Of a stretch of 64,000 bases of DNA, positions 15,195 to 23,913 are shown piece after piece; positions within the stretch are counted from its first letter, which is position 1; the number at the start of each line of letters is the position of its first letter. The translations under genes were made by a program, and so were the position numbers. Under the pieces are notes generated by a model. The model was not told where the DNA came from. It saw nothing but the letters and a program-made list of their open reading frames with translations, and did not search any database. This stretch comes from Chloroflexota bacterium (GTDB lineage Bacteria > Chloroflexota > Dehalococcoidia > Tepidiformales > Tepidiformaceae), in contig JACRBT010000017.1 in the NCBI GenBank assembly GCA_016234445.1, positions 124,001-188,000 on the forward strand, written 5' to 3'.

Positions 15195-15752
15195 GTGAAC
15201 AACTGCTGCGTTCAAAGCCTGGGCCTGTCGCTCACGGTCATTATTGCCGCCCTGCTATCGGGTTGTTTCGCAGGTGACGCAACGCCCGGGGAGTCGACTG
15301 TTTCGGGAAACCCGGTGGCGATGGAGCCGTCAGAGTGTCCTGTGACGGTGCCCGGCGAGCCGTTCCTTGCGCCGCCGCCGCAGCCTTCGGTGCCCCCCGC
15401 TTACTACCAATCCGTTTGGTACGGCACGGCGCGGCTTTGGACGATGCTCCGGCCCGAAGGCCAGGTGTGGCGACTGCCGCAGCAACCCCAGGGGTTCGTG
15501 CAGAAGACGTTCTGGTGGAGCGACCAGTTCTCGGTTGACGGAGAGCCCCGCCCCGCAATCACGGTCACCGGCCGCCGGCTTGATGCAACGGGAGTCACCT
15601 TCACCGCCGGGAATCCGGGAACGCACGCAGTTGCCGACTTTGGGAAGGCGATGCTGGTCGGGATCGACATCCCGACTGCCGGTTGCTGGGAGATTCGCGC
15701 CGAGTACAAAGGCGAGGTGCTGAGCTACGTCGTGGCCGTCTCCCAGCAGTGA
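15195..15752 (+). CDS. Hypothetical lipoprotein
   Basis: 185 residues, GTG start with GAGGAG just upstream. Signal peptide with lipobox LLSGC (Cys about 24). The mature part begins with a low-complexity linker, then a beta-rich domain: FLAPPPQPSVPPAYYQSVWYGTARLWTML, WRLPQQPQGFVQKTFWW, RPAITVTGRRLD, and an end resembling an Ig-like sheet (MLVGIDIPTAGCWEIRAEYKGEVLSYVVAV). Two Cys remain near the C-terminus and in the SECPV segment and could pair. No family recognised. A weak -10 TAGCAT lies about 27 nt upstream. Confidence 0.8.
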   Translation: MNNCCVQSLGLSLTVIIAALLSGCFAGDATPGESTVSGNPVAMEPSECPVTVPGEPFLAPPPQPSVPPAYYQSVWYGTARLWTMLRPEGQVWRLPQQPQGFVQKTFWWSDQFSVDGEPRPAITVTGRRLDATGVTFTAGNPGTHAVADFGKAMLVGIDIPTAGCWEIRAEYKGEVLSYVVAVSQQ

Positions 15753-15758
15753 CCGCCC

Positions 15759-16721
15759 CTACGGCTGTTCGTGCCCCGCGGCGGCCGGCTGGAAGAGGTA
15801 GGCGCGCCAGCCGATCCAGTCCAGCGGGTGGCGGTCGACGCGCTCCTGGAGCCATTCCAGCGAAGCCAGGTGGCAGAGGCGCACCGCCTCGTCGTCCGCC
15901 CCGGTGACCGGTAGCGGCGCCCCGATCTCGACTACGGGCACGCGTGCCGAGCCTACCGTGAAGACGGGCAGGAGCACGGCGCCGGTGCTCGCCGCCAATT
16001 CCACCGGGCCGCCGGGGAGCACGATGATGCCACCGAGGAACGGGAACTTCGCGAGGCGCGAGGCCGTGTTCGTCACGGTTATCGAAACCACGCGGTTTTC
16101 GCGGAGGAGCGCCTGGAGGCGGCGCAGCGGGCCAACCGTCCTGGCCGCGTCGATCACGACCCGCTCCGCGAGGAACCGGTTTTCGGCGCGTCGCAAGAAC
16201 GGGTTGGCGACGCGCATGCCAAACGGGAAGCGGGAGAAGCCGTGCGCTGGACGGGTCAGGTGCGCGAGCGGCAAGCCCGCTTCGAACAGCGCCTGCTTCA
16301 CGGAGACGCTGCTCCCGAGGCAGGGATGCACCCAGAGGATCACCCCGCGGCCGGCATCCAACCCGGCCCGGACGTGTTCGATGCCCCGCACGCTCACCCT
16401 GCGCCGCCAGCGCGGGAACAACGCACCACCAAGGACCAGCAGCCGCTGATGGAGCATCCGGGTCTCGGACAGGCGCAAGGCCGCGCCGGGGTTGCCGCGG
16501 GCCAGCCCGGCGAGGATGGGCCTGGGGATCAGCGCCTCCATTTGCCGGCGGTAGCTCGACCCCCGCCGCATGAGGATGGCCGCCAGGACACGGCAGCCCC
16601 ACAGCGCGACCCGCCGCGGCACGAAGATCAGGGGCAGGAGCAGCACCTGGATCCCAAGTTCTCCCCATTCCCACCCGGTTGGGAGCGGGACGCGGTCCCG
16701 AAAGCTCCTAAGCGAGCCCAA
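15759..16721 (-). CDS. LpxL/HtrB-like lysophospholipid acyltransferase family protein
   Basis: 320 residues. The N-terminus carries a hydrophobic segment (LGIQVLLLPLIFVPRRVALWGCRVLAAIL). The body has the arrangement of the LPLAT superfamily branch that includes LpxL and actinobacterial PIM acyltransferases: GVILWVHPCLGSSV at the catalytic block, then VSITVTNTASRLAKFPFLGG and IVLPGGPVELAASTGAVLLPVFTV. The catalytic block normally reads HxxxxD or HxxxxE; here His is followed by PCLGS, with no acid at the expected place, so activity is in doubt. Likely acylates an envelope glycolipid or is a degenerate relative. Overlaps the acyl-CoA synthetase gene end by 14 bp. Confidence 0.75.
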   Translation of the reverse strand: MGSLRSFRDRVPLPTGWEWGELGIQVLLLPLIFVPRRVALWGCRVLAAILMRRGSSYRRQMEALIPRPILAGLARGNPGAALRLSETRMLHQRLLVLGGALFPRWRRRVSVRGIEHVRAGLDAGRGVILWVHPCLGSSVSVKQALFEAGLPLAHLTRPAHGFSRFPFGMRVANPFLRRAENRFLAERVVIDAARTVGPLRRLQALLRENRVVSITVTNTASRLAKFPFLGGIIVLPGGPVELAASTGAVLLPVFTVGSARVPVVEIGAPLPVTGADDEAVRLCHLASLEWLQERVDRHPLDWIGWRAYLFQPAAAGHEQP

Positions 16722-18195
16722 GCCGCCCCGCCATCCCTATCCGCTGCGGCTTCCCGGTTGGGCCCAACGGTATCTGGTCGACCACGACTATCGTCCGGGG
16801 GACCTTGAACGGCGCCAGCTGCTGGCCCGCGAAGGCGCGCAGTTCAGCCGTGCCCGGCGCCGCCGCCCCGGTGACCAGCCGCACCGCCGCGCCGACGTCC
16901 TCCCCAAGCTTGTCATGGGGAACGGAGAACACGACCGCTTCCGCCACCGACGGGTGGGCGAGGAGGGCATCTTCCACCTCCCGTGGGCTGATCTTTTCGC
17001 CGCCGCGGTTGATCATCTCCTTCAGGCGCCCGGTCAGGTAGAGGTAGCCGCCGGCGTCGAAGTAGCCTTCGTCCCCGGTCCGGAGCCAGCCGCCCGGGAA
17101 GGTGAAACCGCTCCGCTCGATGCCCTCGTACCCGGCGGTGACGGAGTCGCCCCGGATCGCGACTTCGCCCGTCGCGCCAGCTGGAACCGGGGACCCGCCG
17201 GCGCCGAACACGCCGACTTCGACGCCGCGGGGAAGACCAACGGAGCCCGGCCGGCGTTCGCTCGGCGGCAGCGGGTTCGAGGCGATCTGATGCGACGCCT
17301 CCGTCATCCCGTAGGCCTCGACGAGGGGGACGCCGAACAGCGCCTCGACCCCGTGCAGCACCGCCGGCGGGAGCGCCGATGACGACGAACGGGCGAAGCG
17401 CAGGCTGTGCGCGACGGTGGTTTCGCGGCCCCGCGCCCGGGCGAGGATGGCCTGGTGCATCGTCGGGACAGCGGAGTACCACGTCGGCCGGAACGTCTCC
17501 AGCCAGCCAAAGACCCGGAAGGCGTCGAACCCCGGGCTGCAGACGACGGCACCGCCGGAGCCCAGGCTCGCGAGGAGCGCGGCGACCAGCCCGTGGATGT
17601 GAAACAGCGGCATCAGGTTCAGGCAGCGGTCGGCCGGGGTCAGCCCGAGCGAGGCGGCGACGTTCCGGGCGGAGGAGGTCAGGTTGGCGTGGGTGAGCGG
17701 CACGCGCTTTGGCCGCCCCGTCGTCCCCGACGTGTGGAGGACGAGGGCGACATCGGTGGCGGCAGGCGGGGCACATTCTCCCGCCGCGATCCCTTCGGCG
17801 ACGAAGCCCGGTCCGAGGCGAATCTCCCGCAGGCCCAGCGCGCGGGCTGCCTCCGATGCCGCCGCAACGGTGCCATCGGTGACGAGCAGGGCCGCGGGCA
17901 GGTCCTCAAGGGCGAAGCGGAACTCGGCCACGGTGTAGGCCGGGTTCAGCGGCGCGGCCACCCCCGCGGCCGCCGCCCCGAGAAACGCGAGTGCCGCCCC
18001 GGGGCCGTTGCTGACGGCGATCGCGACCCGGCCGGTCCGCGTCACGCCGGCGGCGCTGAGCTGTCCCGCGATGGTCCCGGTGATAGTGGCCACGTCCGCG
18101 CGGGTCAGTTCGACGCCTCCCTCACCGGCGAGCGCCACGGCGGGTCCTTCGTGGACGGCAAGCAGCGAGCTGATTGTCTGAGGCCAAGGCGCCAT
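16708..18195 (-). CDS. AMP-forming acyl-CoA synthetase
   Basis: 495 residues from ATG at 18195 (MAPWPQTISSLL); the frame extends 33 codons further without support. ANL-superfamily adenylating enzyme: P-loop LHTSGTTGRPKRVPLTHANL, A4/A5 region ALPPAVLHGVEALFGVPLVEAYGMTEASH, A7 GWLRTGDEGYFD, A8 hinge GRLKEMINRGGEKISPREVE, and the A10 Lys in PTGKPQR. The SNPLPPSERRPGSVG segment and short length resemble the oxalate/medium-chain acyl-CoA ligase branch. It activates a carboxylic acid with ATP and CoA. It runs into the acyltransferase gene with a 14-bp overlap, so the pair may activate and then transfer an acyl group (inference). Confidence 0.9.
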   Translation of the reverse strand: MAPWPQTISSLLAVHEGPAVALAGEGGVELTRADVATITGTIAGQLSAAGVTRTGRVAIAVSNGPGAALAFLGAAAAGVAAPLNPAYTVAEFRFALEDLPAALLVTDGTVAAASEAARALGLREIRLGPGFVAEGIAAGECAPPAATDVALVLHTSGTTGRPKRVPLTHANLTSSARNVAASLGLTPADRCLNLMPLFHIHGLVAALLASLGSGGAVVCSPGFDAFRVFGWLETFRPTWYSAVPTMHQAILARARGRETTVAHSLRFARSSSSALPPAVLHGVEALFGVPLVEAYGMTEASHQIASNPLPPSERRPGSVGLPRGVEVGVFGAGGSPVPAGATGEVAIRGDSVTAGYEGIERSGFTFPGGWLRTGDEGYFDAGGYLYLTGRLKEMINRGGEKISPREVEDALLAHPSVAEAVVFSVPHDKLGEDVGAAVRLVTGAAAPGTAELRAFAGQQLAPFKVPRTIVVVDQIPLGPTGKPQRIGMAGRLGLA

Positions 18196-18273
18196 CGGAG
18201 CACACCACCCCGGTGGAAGCGTAGTCTCGGCGCCCTGAACGATCCACGGTTCGCGACGGCTGGAGGGAGTCGA

Positions 18274-18279
18274 TATGCT
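18274..18279 (+). promoter_or_regulatory. Possible -10 of a leaderless deacetylase mRNA
   Basis: TATGCT followed by exactly 6 nt and the GTG start at 18286, the same geometry as at the three antitoxin genes. A GGAGGGAG at 18262-18269 lies 16 nt from the GTG, too far for a good ribosome site, which favours the leaderless reading. Confidence 0.35.
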
Positions 18280-18285
18280 CTGGTC

Positions 18286-19080
18286 GTGTCGCACGCGCCC
18301 GGGTTCCTGGGATCCTATGCCCGCAAAGTCCGTGACCAGCGCTGGCGGGTTGGCCGCTGGCGGCTACGGGCAGAGCGGGCGGTTCTCCCGCGACTTCGCA
18401 AACCCGGGCCTCGCCCTTCCGGACGCGTGCTTTCGTATCACTCGACGGGAACGCCGGCGTGGGGCGTCAACGACGTTTCCCCGGCGCGTTTCGTTGAACA
18501 GCTCGAGCTTGCGGCCCGGCTCGGCTATCGGTTTGTCCCCGCCGCGGGCGTCGCTGCGGGCGCTGCGGGCCCGCGCGACCTCGCCGTCACCTTCGACGAC
18601 GGCCTCCGGAGCATCCTCGCGGTCGTCCCCTTCCTCGAAAGCCGGGACATCTCCTTCACCGTCTTCGCCGTCGCCGGCTGGGCCTCGGAGCCCGGCGACA
18701 GCTTCCTCTCCTGGGACGACCTCGGCCGCCTTTCCGCCGCCGGGGCCTCCATCGGCAGCCATTCGATGACCCATGCCAACTTCCGCGAACTCGACGAGGG
18801 CCAGCGCCGGGCCGAGCTGGAGCAGTCCCGCGCCGCCATTGCGGATCACCTCGGCGCCGCCCCCGGGCTCTTCGCGATCCCCTTCGGCCGCGCCCGCGAC
18901 TGGGACGCCGGGTGCACCGCCCTCGCCCGCGAGGCCGGCTACGAGGCCGTCTTCGCCCAGTCCGAGGACCGCCGCCCGCCCGGGACGACCGGACGCTCGT
19001 TCATCACCAGCTTCGATGGGCCGCGGCAGTTCCGTGCGGTCCTCGAGGGCCGCTTCGACCGCTGGGAAGAGTGGTTCTGA
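18286..19080 (+). CDS. Polysaccharide deacetylase (NodB homology)
   Basis: 264 residues. Carbohydrate esterase family 4 fold: motif 1 LAVTFDDGLRS (the two Asp are base and metal ligand), FTVFAVAGW, motif 2 GSHSMTHANF (two metal-binding His), and a later FAIPFGRARDWD segment. Such enzymes remove N- or O-acetyl groups from glycans. No signal peptide, so the enzyme may act in the cytoplasm on lipid-linked precursors. Followed directly by a GT2 gene (ATG overlapping the TGA), so this pair is an operon for glycan synthesis or modification. Confidence 0.9.
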   Translation: MSHAPGFLGSYARKVRDQRWRVGRWRLRAERAVLPRLRKPGPRPSGRVLSYHSTGTPAWGVNDVSPARFVEQLELAARLGYRFVPAAGVAAGAAGPRDLAVTFDDGLRSILAVVPFLESRDISFTVFAVAGWASEPGDSFLSWDDLGRLSAAGASIGSHSMTHANFRELDEGQRRAELEQSRAAIADHLGAAPGLFAIPFGRARDWDAGCTALAREAGYEAVFAQSEDRRPPGTTGRSFITSFDGPRQFRAVLEGRFDRWEEWF

Positions 19081-20060
19081 TGGCGGAACAGGGGCAGCCG
19101 CCCGCGCTCTCGGTCCTCGTCCTCAACCACAATTACGGCCGCTTCCTGGGAGAGTGCCTCGACTCCATCCTCGCGCAGTCTTTCGGGGACTACGAGGTCA
19201 TCGTCCTCGACGACGCTTCGAGCGACGACTCGGCCGCGGTCCTCGGCGCCTACGAACGTGACCCGCGTGTCCGGACTGTCCGGCACGACGTGAACCGCGG
19301 ATTCACGGCATCGCTGGTGGAAGGGACCGAGGCACTTTCGCAGGGGGAGTTCCTGGCGGTCATCTCCGCCGACGATTTCGCCATCGACCACGACGCCTTC
19401 GCCCTCCAGGTCGCCCGGTTGCGCGAGGACGCCACGCTCGCCGCCTGCATCTGTGCGTACACGAAAGTCGGCCCCGGCCACGAGCGCAGCGTGCGTAGCC
19501 CCCTCGCCGGCGGCGGCGTGATCGCCGGCCATGCCCTCGTTCGCCGCCAGCTCAGCGACCGCGAATTCGGCATCCTCCATTCCGGGACCGTCATCCGCGC
19601 CGAGGCCTACCGCCGGGCGGGCGGCTACCGTCGCGACCTGAGCAACTACGTCGACTTGGCGATGTGGATCGCCCTCGGGTACGTGGGCCCGGTGGCCTGC
19701 ATCGACCGGCCGCTCTACGGCTACCGCGTCCATGCCAACCAGTTTTCGGGGAGTGCCGCCCGGCGAAGGCAGGTGCTTCGTGAAGGCGTGGGCGTCCTCC
19801 GGGAGGCTGCGGCCGCGGCTGCCGCCGCCGGGATCGACGTGAGCGGCATGGCTGTGCTGCGCGCGCGCATCGCCGATCTCGCCCTTGCCGACGCTTTCGC
19901 CGGGAGACGGATCCGCGGCCTCCAGCGCTGTGCTGACGCGCTCTTCCTTGAACCGCTGCCAGCCCTCACCTCGCCGGGCTGGTGGATGGCGCTCGCCCGT
20001 TCAGTAGCCGGGGGCCGAGGCTGGGCCATCCTCGCCGCGGTCCGCCGCCGCCTCTCCTGA
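19080..20060 (+). CDS. Family 2 glycosyltransferase
   Basis: 326 residues, GT-A fold: LSVLVLNHNYGRFLGECLDSILAQS, YEVIVLDDASSDDS (nucleotide binding) and the metal-binding AVISADDFAID in place of DxD. An acceptor region GYRRDLSNYVDLAMWIALG follows and a basic C-terminus. It transfers a sugar from a nucleotide donor to a growing glycan; donor not predictable. It starts within the stop codon of the deacetylase gene. Its last 60 bp overlap the 3' end of the convergent GNAT gene. Confidence 0.9.
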   Translation: MAEQGQPPALSVLVLNHNYGRFLGECLDSILAQSFGDYEVIVLDDASSDDSAAVLGAYERDPRVRTVRHDVNRGFTASLVEGTEALSQGEFLAVISADDFAIDHDAFALQVARLREDATLAACICAYTKVGPGHERSVRSPLAGGGVIAGHALVRRQLSDREFGILHSGTVIRAEAYRRAGGYRRDLSNYVDLAMWIALGYVGPVACIDRPLYGYRVHANQFSGSAARRRQVLREGVGVLREAAAAAAAAGIDVSGMAVLRARIADLALADAFAGRRIRGLQRCADALFLEPLPALTSPGWWMALARSVAGGRGWAILAAVRRRLS

Positions 20061-20693
20061 CCCGGTCGCCCGCTGCCCCCGCCGGGCGAGGGCGCGGAAC
20101 ACGGCCTCCCATCGCCCCGGGTAGCTCCGGTGCGAACGGAGGTCCGGTACGAACCCCAGGTCGAGGTAGATCGCGATCGCGGTGAGCCGGTGGTCGTCGG
20201 TGTAGAGGTGGACCGGCCGCCGCCCGGGTAACGCCAGCGCCGCCCGCAACGCCCGAATCACCACGGCCCGCCCGAGTTCTTTCCCGCCGTGCGCCGGGTG
20301 CCGCGCCACCCAGGCCAGCTCCAGCGCTGGCTTCCGCCGCAACGACCGGGCAAGGATCCCGGTAGCGGCGACCAGCTTCCCTTCCTGGACGGCGAAGAAC
20401 TGCGCCTCCCGCAGGAGCCCGCGCGTCTCGGCAGCGAGCCGGGCCGGGGTCCAGGACCCGAAGGCCCCGGAGGCATTGAGGAGATCGACCCAGCCCTCGT
20501 CGTCACCGGGCCGCCATGCCCTGATCTCATATCCTGCCGGCGCTTCGATCTCGGTCGGCGCGGCTGGCCGGGCATAGCGCATCAGGAGGCCCGGCCGCTG
20601 GCGGCGGAGCAGCATCCACACTCGCCAGATGGCGACCCGGACGGTCCTGGGTGTCCGCCGACGCAATGCCGCCCGGGTTCGTTGCACGGCCAT
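20001..20693 (-). CDS. GNAT-family N-acetyltransferase
   Basis: 230 residues from ATG at 20693 (MAVQRTRAALRRR). Basic N-terminus, then a GNAT domain: YEIRAWRPGDDEGWVDLLNAS (strand 1), FFAVQEGKLVAATGIL, ALELAWVARHPAHGGKELGRAVVIRAL (acetyl-CoA binding, with the P-loop variant HGGKELG), LYTDDHRLTAIAIYLDLGFVP. It should transfer an acyl group from acyl-CoA to an amine. Next to Gfo/Idh and DegT genes that make amino sugars, an amino-sugar acetyltransferase role is plausible, though it is on the other strand. The long upstream frame extension is antisense to other genes and not real. Confidence 0.85.
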   Translation of the reverse strand: MAVQRTRAALRRRTPRTVRVAIWRVWMLLRRQRPGLLMRYARPAAPTEIEAPAGYEIRAWRPGDDEGWVDLLNASGAFGSWTPARLAAETRGLLREAQFFAVQEGKLVAATGILARSLRRKPALELAWVARHPAHGGKELGRAVVIRALRAALALPGRRPVHLYTDDHRLTAIAIYLDLGFVPDLRSHRSYPGRWEAVFRALARRGQRATGSGEAAADRGEDGPASAPGY

Positions 20694-20789
20694 CGCCGCA
20701 TCATAGGCGACACCGGCAGGGGAAGGCTCCGATGCCGGAGGGAGAGCGCCGGCGTAGACTGAAAGCCAGTCCACTCCGCGAGACGCCTC

Positions 20790-21815
20790 ATTCACGCTCA
20801 AGAGACCATCCGCGCCGGCGTCATAGGCTTCGGGTACTGGGGCCCGAACCTCGCGCGCAACATCGCCGCCTGCGACGAGATGGAGCTGGTGTCTATCGCC
20901 GAGGCGCGAGCGGACCGAAGGAAGGCGGCCTCCCGGGCTCACCCCGCCGCCGCCGTGTCCCCCGACGCCTCGACCCTCATCGCCGACCCGGCCCTCGACC
21001 TCGTCGTCCTCGCCACCCCTCCCGAGACACACTTCGAACTGGCGGCCGAAGCGCTCCGCGCCGGCAAGCACGTGCTCGTCGAGAAGCCTTTCGTCACCAG
21101 TGCCGCCGACGCAGAGGAACTGGTGCTGCTCGCCGATCGCTGCGGGCGCCGTCTCCTCGTCGACCATACCTTCCTCTTCACCGGCGCCGTCCGGAGGATC
21201 CGTGACGACCTCGCGAGCCTCGGCGACCTGCTCTACTACGACGCCACCCGCACGAACCTCGGCACCTTCCAGGCCGGCACCGACGTCCTCTGGGACCTCG
21301 CGCCGCACGACATCTCGATCCTCCTTTCCCTGGTGGACCGGCCGGTCGAGCTCGTCGCCGCGATTGGCGCCCGCCACGCCCAGGCGTCCGGGCCAACGAT
21401 GGCCTACATCACGCTCCGGTTCGCTTCCGGGCCGCTGGCCCACATCCACGTCAACTGGATGGCCCCCGCGAAGGTCCGGCGCACGATCATCGGCGGCTCC
21501 CGGCGCATGCTTGTCTACGACGACGTCGAGTCCAGCGAGAAGCTCAAGGTGTATGAGTCGGCCGGGACGGCCGGCCTTGGCCCGGGCGAGGACATGCTCC
21601 GCCGGATGGTCGACTACCGCGTCGGCGACGTCGTTTCGCCCCAGCTCGACCCAGCCGAGGCGCTGGCGACAGAAGTTGCCCATGTGGCCCGCGTGTTGCT
21701 CCACGGCGAGGCGCCCGTCTCCGATGCCCGGCTCGGCCTGCGGGTGGTCCGGGTCATCGAGGCGGCCCAGCGTTCGATCGCCGGCGATGGCATCCCTCTC
21801 ACGGTGGACCTCTAA
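20790..21815 (+). CDS. Gfo/Idh/MocA-family oxidoreductase, start codon unclear
   Basis: About 340 residues. NAD(P) site GVIGFGYWGPNLARN, followed by DLVVLATPPETHFELAAEALRAGKHVLVEKPFVTSAADAEELV (EKP motif with catalytic Lys) and WDLAPHDISILL (catalytic-site DxxxH). In sugar-nucleotide loci these enzymes oxidise C3 before transamination. Oddity: in this frame there is no ATG, GTG or TTG between the upstream stop at 20760 and the Rossmann motif. The first ATG (20880) would remove the cofactor site. ATT at 20790 or ATC at 20808 are the possible starts; otherwise there is a sequencing or real frameshift error. Followed by an epimerase gene 1 bp after the stop. Confidence 0.85.
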   Translation: MHAQETIRAGVIGFGYWGPNLARNIAACDEMELVSIAEARADRRKAASRAHPAAAVSPDASTLIADPALDLVVLATPPETHFELAAEALRAGKHVLVEKPFVTSAADAEELVLLADRCGRRLLVDHTFLFTGAVRRIRDDLASLGDLLYYDATRTNLGTFQAGTDVLWDLAPHDISILLSLVDRPVELVAAIGARHAQASGPTMAYITLRFASGPLAHIHVNWMAPAKVRRTIIGGSRRMLVYDDVESSEKLKVYESAGTAGLGPGEDMLRRMVDYRVGDVVSPQLDPAEALATEVAHVARVLLHGEAPVSDARLGLRVVRVIEAAQRSIAGDGIPLTVDL

Positions 21816-21816
21816 G

Positions 21817-22794
21817 ATGCCTGACCTCCACGGCGCCCGAATCCTGATCACCGGCGGCGCGGGCTTCGTCGGTTCCCACATCGCCGACCAGGTGCTCGCC
21901 GCCGGGGCGGCTTCGGTCGTGGCCCTCGACGACTTCTCCCGCGGCCGCGCGTCCAACCTCGACTCGGCGCGTGGCACCGGCCGCCTCGAGGTCGTCGACG
22001 GCGACCTCCGCGACCGCGCGCTCGTCGATCGCCTCACTGCCGGCGCCGACTTCGTCTTCCACCAGGCGGCGCTCCGCATCACCCAGGCGGCGGAGGAACC
22101 CCGGCGCGCGGTCGAAGTGATGGTGCTGGGGACCCAGCACGTCCTCGACGCGGCGGTCGCCCACGGGGTCGGGAAGGTGCTTTCCGCGTCGAGCGCGTCC
22201 GTCTACGGCGAGGCCTCCTACCTGCCCATGGATGAGGCGCACCCCTTCAACAACCGGACGCTTTACGGCGCGGCGAAGATCGCGAACGAGCAGATGCACC
22301 GCGCCTACGCCGAGATGTTCGGCCTCCGCTACGTGATGCTCCGGCCGTTCAACGTCTATGGGCCGCGCATGGACGTCCACGGCGTCTACACCGAGGTGAT
22401 GGTGCGCTGGCTCGAACGGCTCTCCCGCGGCGAACCCCCGCTCATCTTCGGCGACGGGCGCCAGACCATGGACTTCGTCGCCGTGGAGGACGTCGCCCGC
22501 GCCTACGTCCTCGCGGCCGCTTCGCCGGTCACGGACGACGTCTTCAACGCCGGAGCCGGCGTCGAAACCGGCCTCCTCGAACTGTGCGGGCTCATGTCTG
22601 GGGCGATGGGTTCGGAACTCCAGCCCGAATTCAGGCCGGCCCGCACGGTCAACGCCGTCAGCCGCCGTTGCGCCAGCACCGTGCGGGCGCGGGATGCGCT
22701 CGGGTTCGAGGCTGCGATCCCGCTCGGCGAGGGCATCGCGGCGCTGGTGGCATGGTTCCGGCAGGAGCAGCTCGCCCTGCCCGCGGCGACATGA
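21817..22794 (+). CDS. NAD-dependent sugar-nucleotide epimerase/dehydratase
   Basis: 325 residues, extended SDR. ILITGGAGFVGSHIADQVL (TGxxGxxG), DDFSRGRASNL, catalytic Ser-Ser-Ala-Ser before VYG, and Tyr265-type YxxxK in LYGAAKIANEQ. RPFNVYGPRMDVHGVYTEV and GDGRQTMDFVAVEDVARA are the nucleotide-sugar part. Closest in layout to UDP-glucose/UDP-GlcNAc 4-epimerases. Stop overlaps the DegT start (ATGA). Together with the oxidoreductase before and the aminotransferase after, it probably makes a modified amino sugar for a surface glycan. Confidence 0.9.
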   Translation: MPDLHGARILITGGAGFVGSHIADQVLAAGAASVVALDDFSRGRASNLDSARGTGRLEVVDGDLRDRALVDRLTAGADFVFHQAALRITQAAEEPRRAVEVMVLGTQHVLDAAVAHGVGKVLSASSASVYGEASYLPMDEAHPFNNRTLYGAAKIANEQMHRAYAEMFGLRYVMLRPFNVYGPRMDVHGVYTEVMVRWLERLSRGEPPLIFGDGRQTMDFVAVEDVARAYVLAAASPVTDDVFNAGAGVETGLLELCGLMSGAMGSELQPEFRPARTVNAVSRRCASTVRARDALGFEAAIPLGEGIAALVAWFRQEQLALPAAT

Positions 22795-23906
22795 TCCCCA
22801 TCACCCGTCCCGTTGTGGGCGACCAGGAAGTCGCCGCCGCGGCCGCCGTCATCCGCTCCGGCTGGTTGACCCAGGGCGCGAAAGTGGCCGAATTCGAGCG
22901 GGCAGTTTGCGCCTACGTGGGTGCGGGGCATGCTGTCGCCACCTCCAGCTGCACGGCCGCGCTCCACCTCGCCCTCGTCGCCGCCGGGGTTGGTCCTGGC
23001 GACGAAGTGATCTGCCCCTCCCTCAGCTTCATCGCCACCGCGAACGCGGTCCTCCACGCCGGGGCGACGCCGGTCTTCGTCGACATCGAACCCGCGACCC
23101 TCAACATCGACGCCAGGGCGGTCGAAGCGGCCATCACCCCGAGGACCGCCTGCATCATGCCTGTGGACCAGCTGGGCCTCGCCGCGGACATCGACGCGAT
23201 CGGCGCCATCGCCCGGCGCCACGGCCTGCCCGTCGTCGAAGACGCCGCCCCCGCCCTCGGGGCGAACGTGGGGGCCCGGCGCGTCGGCTCGCTGAGCACC
23301 CTCACCTGCTTCAGTTTCCACCCGCGCAAGGTGATCACCACGGGCGAGGGCGGCATGATCACCACCGGTGACGAAGGGATGGCCGCGCGGCTCCGCAGCC
23401 TCCGCTCGCACGCCGCCTCGACCTCCGACCTCGCCCGCCATGGTTCCGCCGCACCCGACTTCGAGGAGTACCGCGAGGTTGGCTACAACTACCGGATGAC
23501 GGACATCCAGGCGGCGATCGGCCTCGTCCAGGTGGACCGGCTGGAGGGCATCCTCGCCGAGCGGCGGCGCCTCGGGCTGCGTTACAACACCCTGCTCGCC
23601 GGCCTCGTCGTCACGCCGGTGGACGCTCCCGGCCGCGAGCACACGTTTCAGAGCTACTGCGTCCGCCTGCCGGACGCTGCCCGGCGCCCGGCGGTGATGG
23701 CCCACCTCGCCGCGCGCGGGATCGCCACCCGCCGGGGGGTCATGGCCATTCACCTCGAACCCGCCTACCGCGGGCGCTTCCCCGGCCTGTCGCTCCCTGA
23801 AACAGAGTCGGCGGCGGCGAGCACGATGCTTCTCCCCCTCTTCCCCGGGATGGGAGACGCCGCCCAGGACGAAGTCGTTGCGGCGCTGCGGGAGGCGCTG
23901 GGGTGA
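22791..23906 (+). CDS. DegT/DnrJ/EryC1 sugar aminotransferase
   Basis: 371 residues, PLP-dependent fold I. ITRPVVGDQEVAAAAAVIRSGWLTQG opening, TSSCTAALHLAL (phosphate grip), VDQLGLAADID, EDAAPALGA and the Schiff-base Lys180 in CFSFHPRKVITTGEGG. The YNYRMTDIQAAIGLVQ segment is typical of the sugar branch. It transaminates a keto-sugar nucleotide, presumably the one made by the adjacent oxidoreductase or epimerase. Last gene of the Gfo/Idh-epimerase-DegT operon. Confidence 0.92.
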   Translation: MIPITRPVVGDQEVAAAAAVIRSGWLTQGAKVAEFERAVCAYVGAGHAVATSSCTAALHLALVAAGVGPGDEVICPSLSFIATANAVLHAGATPVFVDIEPATLNIDARAVEAAITPRTACIMPVDQLGLAADIDAIGAIARRHGLPVVEDAAPALGANVGARRVGSLSTLTCFSFHPRKVITTGEGGMITTGDEGMAARLRSLRSHAASTSDLARHGSAAPDFEEYREVGYNYRMTDIQAAIGLVQVDRLEGILAERRRLGLRYNTLLAGLVVTPVDAPGREHTFQSYCVRLPDAARRPAVMAHLAARGIATRRGVMAIHLEPAYRGRFPGLSLPETESAAASTMLLPLFPGMGDAAQDEVVAALREALG

Positions 23907-23913
23907 GGGGGCG

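Noticed and set aside
20001-22082. Minus-strand frame of 693 codons extending far upstream of the GNAT gene
   Set aside because: The part upstream of 20693 is antisense to the oxidoreductase and epimerase genes; only the last 230 codons contain a GNAT domain.
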